Of a stretch of DNA of 64,000 nucleotides, positions 8,935-18,512 are shown piece by piece. Where the stretch lies: NCBI RefSeq assembly GCF_000155635.1, contig NZ_DS990556.1:2552607-2616606 (forward strand), read 5' to 3'. Positions within the stretch are counted from its first letter, which is position 1. Each line of letters opens with the position of its first letter. The translations under genes and the position numbers were made by a program. Source of the DNA: Cyanobium sp. PCC 7001. GTDB lineage: Bacteria; Cyanobacteriota; Cyanobacteriia; PCC-6307; Cyanobiaceae. The notes below the pieces were generated by a model, which was not told where the DNA came from, did not search any database, and worked only from the letters and a program-made list of their open reading frames with translations.

Positions 8935-10118
8935 GGGCCGGGGCCGAGAGCGTTGAGCAGCTTCTCCAGACTGCCGCTGGGAAGTCCCTGACGCAGGACC
9001 AGACGCAGCCGCGCCGTCCCCTCGGGCACTGTGGGCGGGCGTATCGCCACCGCCAGCAGTCCAGCGGCCTCGAGCCGCTCCTGCAGCGCCAGGGCCTCAG
9101 CGTCAGCCCCGATCAGCAGCGGCAGGATCGGCCCGCTCCCGGCAGGCCGGGGCCAGCCCGCAGCCTCGAGAGCATCGCGCCAGCGCTGGGCCCGTCGCAG
9201 CAACGCGGGGCCGGGATCGGTGGCCTGGATCACCTTCAGGGCAGCCAGTGCCGCGGCTGCCAGGGGCGGTGCCAGAGCCGTGGTGTACCGGAAGGCGCCG
9301 CTGGTCTGGAGCAGCCATTCCATCACGGTGTCATCCCCGGCCAGGAAGGCCCCGCCGCTGCCGAAGGCCTTGCCGAAGGTGCCGCAGATCAGAGCGATGG
9401 AGGGAACGCCGTGCCCCAGGCCACGACCGCCCGAGCCGAGGATGCCGAGGGCATGGGCTTCGTCGAGGATCAGGGCGGCGTCGTAGCGCTCACAGAGCTC
9501 CGCCAGGGCGGGCACATCAGGGCTGGTGCCCTCCATGGAGAAGAGGCTTTCGCTCAGCACCACCAGGCGCTGTTGGGGGCTGCGTTGTCGGGCGGCTTCA
9601 AGCTTCCGGGCCAGGTCCGAGAGGTCGTTGTGAAGGAAGCGCTGGAGCCTGGCTCCGCTGGCGCGTACTCCGGTGAGCAGCGAGTTGTGGATCAGCCTGT
9701 CCGCCAGCACGAGGCTGTGGCGATCGGCGAGGGCCATCACGGCGGCCAGATTGGCTTGGAAACCGCTGGGAAAGAGGAGGGTCTGATCGCGGCCAAGCCA
9801 GGTGGCGAGTGCGCGTTCGAGGATGGCGTGAATCGGCCGGTGACCCGTAACGAGTCTGGAGCCTCCCGCCCCTACCCCCTCGGCGCAGATGACCTGCTGG
9901 GCCGCCGCCATCACGGCAGGGTGCCCGTTCAGCCCGAGATAGTCGTTGCTGGCCAGATCAAGCAGTGCCGAACCCTGCTCGGTCAGCAGGCTGGGCTCGC
10001 TGCTGCCGTGCTGGTCGGCCGCAGTGGAGCGCGTCAGATAGCGGAGGCGACGCCTTCGCTTGGCGCTCAGGGCTGACACCCTCTCGCCCAACAGCTGCTG
10101 CCACCCCGGCGCTTCCAC
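8925..10118 (-). CDS. bioF: 8-amino-7-oxononanoate synthase BioF
   Basis: 397 residues. A PLP-dependent alpha-oxoamine synthase condensing pimeloyl-ACP/CoA with alanine. Visible landmarks: LASNDYLGL near residue 56, GAGGSRLVTG, LLFPSGFQANLA, the LDEAHALGILG motif (219-228) and the Schiff-base lysine K250 in CGTFGKAFGSGGAF. Length is normal for the family. It is the first gene of the biotin operon; the region upstream of its start (10119 onward) must hold the operon promoter, but no BirA-type operator was recognised. Confidence 0.95.
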   Translation of the reverse strand: MEAPGWQQLLGERVSALSAKRRRRLRYLTRSTAADQHGSSEPSLLTEQGSALLDLASNDYLGLNGHPAVMAAAQQVICAEGVGAGGSRLVTGHRPIHAILERALATWLGRDQTLLFPSGFQANLAAVMALADRHSLVLADRLIHNSLLTGVRASGARLQRFLHNDLSDLARKLEAARQRSPQQRLVVLSESLFSMEGTSPDVPALAELCERYDAALILDEAHALGILGSGGRGLGHGVPSIALICGTFGKAFGSGGAFLAGDDTVMEWLLQTSGAFRYTTALAPPLAAAALAALKVIQATDPGPALLRRAQRWRDALEAAGWPRPAGSGPILPLLIGADAEALALQERLEAAGLLAVAIRPPTVPEGTARLRLVLRQGLPSGSLEKLLNALGPGPCR

Positions 10119-10968
10119 ATGATCTGTTCTGCCCTGGTTCCAGGCTAGGTTCCGGCGGGAACTCAGGTGGGCAGCGGGCTGGGTGGCTCTGTCCGGTCAC
10201 GGTTGGGGAGTCCTGAACAGGACCCGCGTCATGCCCGCATGGGTTCTTCAGGAGTTGGAACGACCTGGTCTGCTGCCCGCGTCCGTTCCAGTTGGGTGAC
10301 ATGCTGCGCTGCAGGAACACGCTTGCAATACCGTCAATGGTGAAGGTTCTAACTGGGGCCATGATCACGCTGGGGCCACGATCAGGGTCAGGCAGCGACA
10401 TGCCTTTGCTACAAGGCCTATCGATCGTGTGTGCCCTTCAGCATTCAGCCTGTCCACCTGTGGTGTTTTGATGATGTGACGTTGTAATGCATTGGGGAAC
10501 TCCAGAGTGCATTGGTTGCTGCGGCCGCTCGAGTCCCAGCCAGTAGTCACCAAGTTTGAGTCAAGATGAGGGCACAGGATGCGCTCAGGCTGATATCTTG
10601 CCAATCAAGATTGGCGCCTCTGCGTTGTCGTTTGAAGCTTTCTCATGAAAACTTAGCTTATGCAGAGGCAATTGATTGCTGCAGTAACTGGCTGAATCAC
10701 GATCCATCGCCATTGCAGGGTCGCAATAAAGCAACTCGAAGCGTCACTGACAGATGGGTGAGGCATTTAAAGTCTGTTGGATCAACTCGCAAGAACATGA
10801 CCTTAGAGCTTGAAAAGCTGTGCATTGTTGCGTGATGAGCTTGTCAAACGCGCCAATGAGCCTTTGGGAATCTGGTTTCAGACGTATGGATGGAATGTGG
10901 TCAGTTCAGCTGTAAGGAACTGTGATAGCCTTCAAGTGATGGAACCTTGATGAGGTGATGGCAAGACC
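10119..10968. other. 850-bp intergenic region between bioF and the AT-rich island
   Basis: No convincing gene. Short open frames occur on both strands but lack coding character and recognisable motifs. Base composition drops across this stretch, from GC-rich near bioF to clearly AT-richer by about 10600, marking the left edge of the variable island. It should carry the promoter of the biotin operon (minus strand) and that of the RgpF-like gene at 10969 (plus strand). One strong imperfect hairpin is annotated separately at 10211-10253. No tRNA remnant or attachment-site repeat was found. Confidence 0.6.
10211..10253. other. Imperfect long hairpin
   Basis: Three paired blocks read by eye: TCCTGA (10211-10216) with TCAGGA (10248-10253), AGGACCC (10219-10225) with GGGTTCT (10241-10247, one G-U pair), and GCG (10226-10228) with CGC (10236-10238), around a short loop. 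About 16 pairs with one small bulge. There is no T-run on either side, so it is not a standard intrinsic terminator. It may be part of the biotin operon leader or a small RNA. Confidence 0.4.
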
Positions 10969-12102
10969 ATGGCAAGGCAGTGGTTTTCATGGCGAGGGAA
11001 GTGGGCCAGAAAAGTTCTAGCCCCACTGACTTTCGGCTCGCTCACTGGCAGGTCAAAGGCCCAGCAGGCGAACCCTAAGCCGACACTCCTGCGTGTGACA
11101 GGGCTGCACCGGTTGGCGGCAGCTCCTGTATCCGTCACTGTCATCTTCGTCCACTATCACCATCGAGGGCTCGTCACCGATGGGTTCAAGCGGCTGATTC
11201 GCTCATCTGTGGAAGCCGGATTTCGAAGCCTCTTGGTATCCTCAATGATTTCGGAGGAGGAAATTCAAGAACTCTCTAGCTTGAATCTTGCCATCGCAGT
11301 ACGAGCCAATTATGGCTATGACTTTGGCTCAATAAGAGAAGCAAGAGACTTGTTAATGAAGCATGATCTGCTTCAGTCGAGCCGCTATGTCTTTATCAAT
11401 AGCAGCATGCTCAATATCGCCAGCCATGGGTTTGGGCAAGATGCGTTCCTGGACGCACTCGCCAACCAGAGTTGCGGTGATGATCTTCTTGGCATCACTG
11501 GATCTTTCGAGGATCGAAGCTATCATATTCAGACATACTTTTTTAGTGTTTCATCCAAACTCTTTGAATCAAAGGCATTCGGTCGGTTTTTGGGAGACTA
11601 TATTCGCGGATTAAAAGTAACAAAAGAATCGCCGCGTCTCTATGCAATCAAGAATGGAGAGCTCAAGCTGACCCGCTTTGCGATTAGTCAAGGCATGTCC
11701 GTAGGTACCTTGCTCTTCAATGGAGGATTTCCAACGATTGAAGATTATGAGTTGATGAAAGAGCTTAGTGGCAGCCTCGCCAAGTATCTTCATGTTGACT
11801 TCGTTGGACAGAGAACTAAGTTGCACTCACTCATTGACGACTTCTCGTCTGAATGGATGCCATCGGCTGGCCTCCAGTTCAACCCATCTCAGTCTTGTTG
11901 GGCGCTACTGATGGCTAAAGGATTCTTGTTCATCAAACGGGAAGCTCTAGAACTTAGTGATAGTCGAAGTATCCACGCTCCTTCAGTTTGTGCCATGATT
12001 ACTCCCTTGATGCACCAGCTAGGTATTTCCCTGCCAGCATGGTCAGACCTTAACTATCTCCCGAAAATCCTCTTCGCGCCCAAGGCAAAATCAGGAAGTT
12101 AA
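10969..12102 (+). CDS. RgpF-like rhamnan/glycan synthesis protein
   Basis: 377 residues. The section SVTVIFVHYHHRGLVTDGFKRL, then the diagnostic ANYGYDFGSIREARDLL and YVFINSSMLNI, matches the rhamnan synthesis F (RgpF) family, proteins that act in assembly of rhamnose-rich and other cell-surface polysaccharides, probably as glycosyltransferases on the cytoplasmic side. No membrane helix is evident. The ATG at 10969 gives a basic N-terminal 40 residues before the conserved core; a later start is possible. Codon and base use are AT-richer than in the biotin genes. The next gene is a second, more distant RgpF-like protein, so the two may act together. Confidence 0.75.
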   Translation: MARQWFSWRGKWARKVLAPLTFGSLTGRSKAQQANPKPTLLRVTGLHRLAAAPVSVTVIFVHYHHRGLVTDGFKRLIRSSVEAGFRSLLVSSMISEEEIQELSSLNLAIAVRANYGYDFGSIREARDLLMKHDLLQSSRYVFINSSMLNIASHGFGQDAFLDALANQSCGDDLLGITGSFEDRSYHIQTYFFSVSSKLFESKAFGRFLGDYIRGLKVTKESPRLYAIKNGELKLTRFAISQGMSVGTLLFNGGFPTIEDYELMKELSGSLAKYLHVDFVGQRTKLHSLIDDFSSEWMPSAGLQFNPSQSCWALLMAKGFLFIKREALELSDSRSIHAPSVCAMITPLMHQLGISLPAWSDLNYLPKILFAPKAKSGS

Positions 12103-12156
12103 ACCTAAGGCTAAAGCTAAGGCCTGATTATGACTTTCTGATTAGATCGTTCTTTG

Positions 12157-13281
12157 ATGACACATCATCACGCGTCCAAGATAAAGCCCGGATTTGATTC
12201 GGAATTCTATTGTCGCTCCTACTCCTCGGGATCCAGTGGAATTCGGGAGGATCAAGCCCTTGGTCATTATCTTGAAAGAGTCGATAGATCTGAAGTCTAT
12301 GGCTCAGCTCAAGACTATATTTATAGAAATCTTCAAGATTCTAGTCTGTTGGACTATCGTGAGGAGATAGCAGCACGATTCTCTTGGGTTGATTATCTTG
12401 CCTGTAATGCAGACTTGGCTGCGATGACGCCACTGCAAGCTGTTCGTCATTACATCACATACGGGATCTACGAGCCTAGACAAACTGACTCGAAAGCTCG
12501 CTTGCTAGACCGTAGGTATGCATTGAGTGGAATCTATGAGAATGCATTTACTTCTGATTACCCAATCCAAGTCATCATTCATTGTTATCATTTTGATGTA
12601 CTCTGTCGCATGCTTTCGTACCTTCGGTCTTTGGCTAGAGTTGGAGCGGTCGTAAGGCTTGTTGTGGCCAATCAATCGATAGAAGCAAGTGCTCTCGATG
12701 ATCTTCTGAGTTCTTTGTACACTGGATATCGAAAGCACTCTTGGGAGAGAGTAACTAACTATGGTGAAGACTGGTCTTCATTCCATCATTTGTTCTATAG
12801 TGGCGCATTCTCTTCTCGCGGAGCTACGTTTAAGCTTCAAACGAAAAAGTCGTCCAATCTCGGAGCAGATGGTGGGATGGCGTGGGTTGACGAAGCCCTG
12901 CAACCAATTGCCAGTTCCTACCGAGCCACTGCAACTGTCATTAAGAATCTAAAGGCTGGTACCATCAAGCTTGCTGCAAGCAAGCTTTGCAAGCGCACAG
13001 GTTTTGGTGCGAACCCACAACTTGTTGCTGAATATATCCACCGGCTTGGACTGAATGAGCAATCTGCTAAGCGGCAAAGCTTCTGCATGGGATCCATGTT
13101 CGCAGCAGACAATGACTTGATCCAGTTGTTTTACTCCTCTCTGGGTGATGTCGATTATCGTATAACGTCAGATGGTGGCTCACAGTTCTGTGGCCGTTAT
13201 CCAGGCCATGCAATTGAGCGAGCATTCTTCTATTATTCCTATCAAGCTTTAGGAGATCAGTCGATCGTGTGGTTGACTTAG
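12157..13281 (+). CDS. RgpF-related glycan protein with N-terminal tandem YL..G motifs
   Basis: 374 residues from the ATG at 12157. The N-terminal third carries two copies of a motif common at the ends of surface-polysaccharide glycosyltransferases (FDSEFYCRSYS...ALGHYLER and WVDYLACNADL...AVRHYITYGIYEPRQ). The rest resembles the RgpF fold: PIQVIIHCYHFDVL near residue 130, then LGADGGMAWVDEAL, and the C-terminal FCMGSMFAADNDLIQLF and PGHAIERAFFYYS, which correspond to the GTMFW and HA.ER.F patterns of RgpF. A role in capsule or O-chain glycan assembly is inferred. It lies 54 bp after its RgpF-like neighbour and is AT-rich (positions 12301-12360 are 22/60 G+C by hand count). Confidence 0.65.
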   Translation: MTHHHASKIKPGFDSEFYCRSYSSGSSGIREDQALGHYLERVDRSEVYGSAQDYIYRNLQDSSLLDYREEIAARFSWVDYLACNADLAAMTPLQAVRHYITYGIYEPRQTDSKARLLDRRYALSGIYENAFTSDYPIQVIIHCYHFDVLCRMLSYLRSLARVGAVVRLVVANQSIEASALDDLLSSLYTGYRKHSWERVTNYGEDWSSFHHLFYSGAFSSRGATFKLQTKKSSNLGADGGMAWVDEALQPIASSYRATATVIKNLKAGTIKLAASKLCKRTGFGANPQLVAEYIHRLGLNEQSAKRQSFCMGSMFAADNDLIQLFYSSLGDVDYRITSDGGSQFCGRYPGHAIERAFFYYSYQALGDQSIVWLT

Positions 13282-13349
13282 TGCTGCTGAGCTGTCGGGG
13301 CATAGCTAGAGCTTCGAAGTAGAAGGTTCAATTCAATAACTACTGCTCC

Positions 13350-14930
13350 TTATTCGGCTAACACCTCATGGTGAGGAAGCGGCCTAAGTGTCAAGTCCTT
13401 CCGTCTTATTAGGAAGCGATACCCCTCCTGTTTCCCGTACAGAGTTTGAGGCTGCCGTGAAACAAAGTTCATGACTGAAAAACAAAAGTGTCCAGATGAG
13501 GAGATACATCCAACACTTCCTGCAATTAGTTCCAAGGCGGAATCATTGTGCTTTGGTTCATTGCCTATGATTGACGAGCCATCGAAATAGATGTTTGCGT
13601 CTCGAATGAGTGTGGCCTCTGCCTGGTCAACTGCATCATGGATTGCAGCGATGACACTGGTGATACCTTGTCCACTGCGCTCGGAGATCCAACGCAGACA
13701 TCTTTCCTTGAGTAGGATTTCTCGAGCGTGTGAATACCCATCACTGATAAATCGAACGGATTGGTTGGGAAATAGTCTTTGGCTCAACATGGACATGCTT
13801 TGAGGCGTGTAATTGTTGGCTCGGAAGGAAGGTGTAGATTGGACCCACTGATCGTGAGTCATGGCATAGTTATCAAGAAAATAGGGAATAATCTCTATCC
13901 CAAGCACCCAAAGCCTGGCTGTATCTCCAAGTCTGCTATGACAAACAACATAAGAATCTCCCTTATCGCCGCTCTTCCCGTCTAGAGAAAAGTGAAGATT
14001 AAAATTTCTTGAAAAAAAAGCCTCATCTAGACTCGTAAAGACGTGATGACCTCGTTTTGGCCGTTTATCATTAAGGCCAATTGAGCTCGATAAGAATCTG
14101 CAGATTGTTTCGTAGGTACCAGCTCCTCCACTGAGGATGACGTTGGAGGAGACTGAAGACCCAACGCAAGCAGCATAATAATCCGAAAAAAGGTCCAGAA
14201 GCACCTGCGTCATGGAGGAATTCTTTCCAGTGCCCTTAGGTAAGTAGCCACCGATATGTCCAGTGCTACTAAGTCGTTGGTCAATGTTCTGGACAATCTT
14301 ACTGAGTGAGGCAATTTGGGATCTTCTCGCCGTATCGTTATGAGCGTTATCCAGAATCATCACATCATTAGCACTTGAACTGAGACCAACTAAATACAGA
14401 AAGATAAATTGATAAGCCAGTCCCATAATTATATCGCCAAAACCAGCTTCTAATGTAATCGAGTGGTTTATATGCCGCTTGAGGAGTTCATCCCGAAGAG
14501 CGGATATCAATGCTGTCTCAATGAGCGTGATTCTAATCTGACTGACTGGTAGAGACGATGTGTCAAACTCAATTGCATCTGCAAAGTACGCTGCGGGTTT
14601 GCCATCTTGTAGGAATCCCTGAAGGCAATAAAAAGTGTGATTGCGTGAGCACGTCTCTTCAATCTCAACACCAAGACGACTTCCAAGTAAGGAGAAAGCC
14701 GCTGACCAAGGGCGACTATGTGTCTCAGTACTTATGGTTGAAGACTCAGGGCAATACTCAACAACGATGCTGATGGCTTGGATGGCGTAACAGCGAGGTA
14801 GTTTGTAGATAAGACGACTTCGCTGTCGTCTAGCTTGAATTTCTATGGAACTTGATGAAACATCATCTGTCTGAAGAAAAGCTGTCGGGATTTCAGACAC
14901 CTGGGACGGACTTGCGATATTCTTTGGCAT
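13350..14930 (-). CDS. Putative glycosyltransferase, GT11/GT23-like, with unusual N-terminal domain
   Basis: 526 residues. The C-terminal half has features of fucosyltransferase-type GT-B enzymes: SYVVCHSRLGDTARL (like the H.RxGD donor-site motif), VRFISDGYSHAREIL (like the SDD-type loop) and ELIAGSVGCISSSGHFCFS, which resembles the terminal SNSSFSWW-type motif. The N-terminal 140 residues are beta-rich and weakly resemble the discoidin-like domains of the two FkbM genes nearby. A short A8 run lies at 14012-14019. The exact donor and acceptor are unknown and the family call is tentative. The gene faces its plus-strand neighbour tail to tail, 68 bp apart. Confidence 0.5.
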   Translation of the reverse strand: MPKNIASPSQVSEIPTAFLQTDDVSSSSIEIQARRQRSRLIYKLPRCYAIQAISIVVEYCPESSTISTETHSRPWSAAFSLLGSRLGVEIEETCSRNHTFYCLQGFLQDGKPAAYFADAIEFDTSSLPVSQIRITLIETALISALRDELLKRHINHSITLEAGFGDIIMGLAYQFIFLYLVGLSSSANDVMILDNAHNDTARRSQIASLSKIVQNIDQRLSSTGHIGGYLPKGTGKNSSMTQVLLDLFSDYYAACVGSSVSSNVILSGGAGTYETICRFLSSSIGLNDKRPKRGHHVFTSLDEAFFSRNFNLHFSLDGKSGDKGDSYVVCHSRLGDTARLWVLGIEIIPYFLDNYAMTHDQWVQSTPSFRANNYTPQSMSMLSQRLFPNQSVRFISDGYSHAREILLKERCLRWISERSGQGITSVIAAIHDAVDQAEATLIRDANIYFDGSSIIGNEPKHNDSALELIAGSVGCISSSGHFCFSVMNFVSRQPQTLYGKQEGYRFLIRRKDLTLRPLPHHEVLAE

Positions 14931-15082
14931 GACTACAACAACTTATGCCGCACAGCAGGTGTTGTAACTAAGCTGATCCTCATAATATTGTGATTTTCGA
15001 GAATAGCTCCATGGAGTTTGTGGCGCACACAGTCTACTGCTTAGAAGTGATGAAGCTGGTGCAACGCTTGAACGCCCTTCCT

Positions 15083-16486
15083 TCATGATTGATGGGATGG
15101 TGATAAGACTCGAATAGATGAAAAGTGGAGCGCTGTGTCTTGTGCAGAGATCTTGAGGAATCTTGCTCTAAGTCTTGGTAAATTCGTTCGATGTATGGAC
15201 TTCTTTCCCGAGAGAAAAGCTGCAGATTCAAGCAAGGGAATGGCCGAGGGTAAAATTGGTAGCTGATTGTCATCCATAAGCACGAGACTGAGGCATCTCG
15301 CGCGGGCTTGGCACGAATCCGTGCGGTTGCCGATTTCCAATGCGGTGACTTCGACCGGTCTGCCTAAGTCAATCATCAGCCATGGATTATCTTCAATGCA
15401 AGTATGAAAGAAAAATGGACGGAATTCGGTTACCTTCTCAATCCCAAGATCAAAGGGTTGGAGGCGTGAAGAAAAAGATATACTGCAGTCTTGAGCAACA
15501 TCGACTTCATCATGTCGGTCTTGTTGAAGATAGCTGTGCTGAGGATCTACGGTGCCAGTACTTAATGAGCTAAGTTGCAACTCTAGTAATTTCTCCATCC
15601 CGTGCCTTAATGTCTCAATCCTCTGATGTAACGAGATGAAATCAAGATCTTTATCGTGCATTTCCAACCTTATCTTGCCAACTGTTGCTGCCAGTGAACT
15701 GGAATCCGTTACCCATGGCTTGCCAAGGGCAATGGAACTCATGGTCTCATTATTGATGATATCAAGAAAGTGAGGGATCACAACTTCTCCACCCTGTCGA
15801 ATTCGATCTCGGCGCAGAAAAGTCACTTCGACCATACTTGGAATCAATGGCTGACCATTGCCATAGTCTTTGACGAAGCTTGTGTTATTGGGGTGAATAT
15901 GGACACAGGAGTGGGTTTGAGAAATCTTTCTCAGGTTTGGTAAAACTATGTTGGAGGCAAAATTGGCTTTATCTAGCTTGTCAAGATCGTGAAGCTCTAG
16001 CACGATAATGCGAAAATCTGATAGCAATGACTCAGGACAGCTACTAAGAACGTCCCACTCCGCCCCTTCTATATCCATCTGCAGAATTAAATCATCACCC
16101 TTCTCGCAATTCTCATTGATGAGATCTTGAAGGCTGACCTGCATCTGCTCAAGATTCGACTTGGCTGCCAGCCACTTCTTGTAGAAGATCTGCTTGCCTT
16201 CCTGCAAGGGAGTTGCAAAGAGCTGTGGGTCGGAAGTGTAATCAACAAGAATGCTTTTGACGCCATAAAGCTCAAGGAGCTGATCTTCAAAGTATTTGAA
16301 GTTATTTACCCCCGGGGAGATGCACCACTTGATGCCCTCGAGATCATCTGGTAAAAGATATGCCCCGTCTTTGTCTCCGCCTATTCTGATTAGCTTGTGT
16401 CCGCAGGGGCGTGGCTGGAGATAACTGACGATCTCGGTTAACACGCTTTCCGGATTAAGCCCGAATCGTTGATGGTCTTCGTTCAT
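15083..16486 (-). CDS. FkbM-type methyltransferase with C-terminal discoidin-like (F5/8 type C) domain
   Basis: 467 residues. Residues about 30-240 form an FkbM-like SAM methyltransferase: RIGGDKDGAYLLPDD, CISPGVNNFKYFEDQL, ILVDYTSDP, LILQMDIEGAEWDVLS and RIIVLELHDLDKLDK. After a linker of roughly 80 residues with coiled-coil character (IRLEMHDKDLDFISLHQRIE), a C-terminal domain begins whose FFFHTCIEDNPWLMIDLGRP and VTALEIGNRTDSCQARAR are typical of discoidin-like domains that bind carbohydrate or lipid surfaces. O-methylation of a surface glycan is the likely job. The same two-domain layout recurs at 18513-19598. Confidence 0.75.
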   Translation of the reverse strand: MNEDHQRFGLNPESVLTEIVSYLQPRPCGHKLIRIGGDKDGAYLLPDDLEGIKWCISPGVNNFKYFEDQLLELYGVKSILVDYTSDPQLFATPLQEGKQIFYKKWLAAKSNLEQMQVSLQDLINENCEKGDDLILQMDIEGAEWDVLSSCPESLLSDFRIIVLELHDLDKLDKANFASNIVLPNLRKISQTHSCVHIHPNNTSFVKDYGNGQPLIPSMVEVTFLRRDRIRQGGEVVIPHFLDIINNETMSSIALGKPWVTDSSSLAATVGKIRLEMHDKDLDFISLHQRIETLRHGMEKLLELQLSSLSTGTVDPQHSYLQQDRHDEVDVAQDCSISFSSRLQPFDLGIEKVTEFRPFFFHTCIEDNPWLMIDLGRPVEVTALEIGNRTDSCQARARCLSLVLMDDNQLPILPSAIPLLESAAFLSGKKSIHRTNLPRLRARFLKISAQDTALHFSSIRVLSPSHQS

Positions 16487-18512
16487 GGCGGTTTGGAGAT
16501 CTGTTGATTATACAGATAAATCTCGCTCCCTCATACTCTCTATCCATACTGGCTCAGCTTGCGGGAGCATCCGCGGTCTCGCCCCAGTGTCCCCCTTCCC
16601 AACGTCTGAAAATTCGGTTCGCCTCTCACGTCGCTGGTGGTGGCGTTGATGCCGTTATTAGAGGGCCTTCCGTGAATGTAGAGATTTTGCCATCCTAGCC
16701 TCCTGATCAGTGGATGAAGACGAGAGAAATTCTGCTGTATTAATCCTCTCTAGAGCGCCTGTGCGTCCGGATTGTGGTTGTGTCGCCCAAGTCTGTCTTG
16801 ATGTGGGATATGCTCTCCATTGCAGGTCCCGCTAATTCGAGAGCTGCTGATTGTTCAGACAGCTTTCTGCTGCTGAATCATCTCAGGCAGAGTCTATCCA
16901 TGCAGAGCTGAGCTGGCGGAGCTGGTGCTGAGCTGAATCCGATACTGCCAGCCATCAGCCAGGCTTTCGGCAGATGGGAGAACAGCTCAACTGTCAGGAC
17001 ATCATCCTTCAAGCGACTATTGCTAATTCTTCAAGATACGGCAGTGTCAGTTTGAACCTTTTGGAATAGAGGATGTACTAGTGTCTTTGCTAGGCGCTGA
17101 TTCATGCGGTATTGGCAATGAACTCAGGGCAATACCCACGCGCAGTTGGATAAGATAAGATATGGTGCGCCAGGTTTCTGAAGCATCTTGCTCTTTTTGA
17201 CCGGCTTACATCTTCATTCGACATGACTGCCTAGATGTCGTAGCCATAGTCATTTCCAAGACCCCAGAACTTCAGGCGTGGGCCCTCTCTCGCTGAGACC
17301 AACTGGACGTCAAGGGCTGAACCCTGTGGTGCAGGAGCTTTGACATCAGCAGCCCCAGCCATCCGTGTGCAGGTGGGGGACAAGGTCCTGCAGGTGCCTC
17401 TGGAATCCTGATTCCATCCAGATCCGTTGAACATGCGGACGGTGGACACGCCAAGCCGCGAGCCGGAGTCACCGATACGTCGACCTATGACCTGCCAGCC
17501 CACGGGCACTCCTCCTTAAGCCCCTATACGTTGGTTTGGATGCACCTCCGCATTGCGACGTCCTTCCTTCCTGGCTCGGAAGATTTCCATGACAGGCTCC
17601 TGATGCCGTGCAGAAGCCATCGTGGAGAGCTGGGTGTTTGCCGTCTCCGGCTGCTTCGAGCGTTGGGCCTCGATTGCCTTGGCCTCAAGCCTACCTTGTC
17701 ACCATGCCTGCGTAGAACTGTACCGACGGTGTTACGCGGGTGTTGAGACTCTGAGGGCTGCGGAGATCTCCGACGGTCTGGCTTTTGATCAGCAGGTGCT
17801 CCCTGGTGTGCAGCCTACGGATGACCTGCATTGCTGGGTTGCGAGGCTTCCCTAGGACTTCTCTTGGCCAGAATTGGCCTTTGGTGACGCTCTGATGAGG
17901 CTTGGTGCAGTGTTTGGGACTATCATGTACACACAGTCGCTGCCGAATTCCTCAGTGATTCTGTTCTACAATTGACTAGCTGGATGAGAGTATCTGTTTG
18001 CCCAAGCCAGTCTTCAACTACTCAGGCTCGTGTTACGAGTCTGGCATTGATCTGCTGGCTTCTTAACCTTTTCGCGCTGTTTGCGCCACGTGGAAACGTC
18101 CAGAGGCCCGCAGCGAGCGTATAATCCGGCTGGTTTTTCTCATGTGCGAGACAATGATTCCTCTATTATTCCGGCCTCGTGGCTTCTCAGTCTCTTGGCG
18201 AGTATTCTCCACAGCTTCTTCTGTGATCAACCTCTTGTGCGACCGTGAGTTCGGTTCCCCTGCCCACCGAACTGAATCGCCTTGAGCCGGTGGCCTTGAT
18301 GCCACCACTTGTGTGTTCTGTTGAGAGCTCCTTGACCTTCCTCCCCTCGGAATACCCACACTCGCCCCGAGCGATTCTCAGTTGTCTTCAGCCTGGGGGG
18401 CACTCCTGTTTGCCAATAGACTTGCATTTATGGCTTGGCATTGCAACATGTGCTATGCCACCAGTTATCTGGCATTCCAGCTTTACTCTTTATCGCTAAC
18501 CAATCTCCACTC
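16487..18512. other. About 2 kb with no recognisable gene
   Basis: Composition is intermediate and no open frame shows coding character or a known motif. The longest candidates (minus strand 17231-17509, 92 codons; minus 18063-18359, 98 codons; plus 17531-17746 and 17622-17855) overlap each other, lack matches I can name, and look like random frames or decayed genes. The 92-codon frame, with VGWQVIGRR, VRMFNGSGW and TLSPTCTRMAGAADV, faintly resembles a worn FG-GAP/VCBS repeat but not enough to call. No transposase, tRNA or long inverted repeat was seen. Confidence 0.5.

Noticed and set aside
10566-10835. 89-codon plus-strand frame in the gap before the RgpF-like gene
   Set aside because: Composition is not protein-like, there is no recognisable motif and no clear ribosome-binding site.
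17231-17509. 92-codon minus-strand frame with a faint FG-GAP/VCBS-like look
   Set aside because: Only two short segments resemble the repeat (VGWQVIG, RMFNGSGW) and no second repeat is present. Not enough to call a gene or pseudogene.
18063-18499. Overlapping 98-codon (minus) and 84-codon (plus) frames
   Set aside because: They lie opposite each other, both lack motifs and neither shows coding bias.
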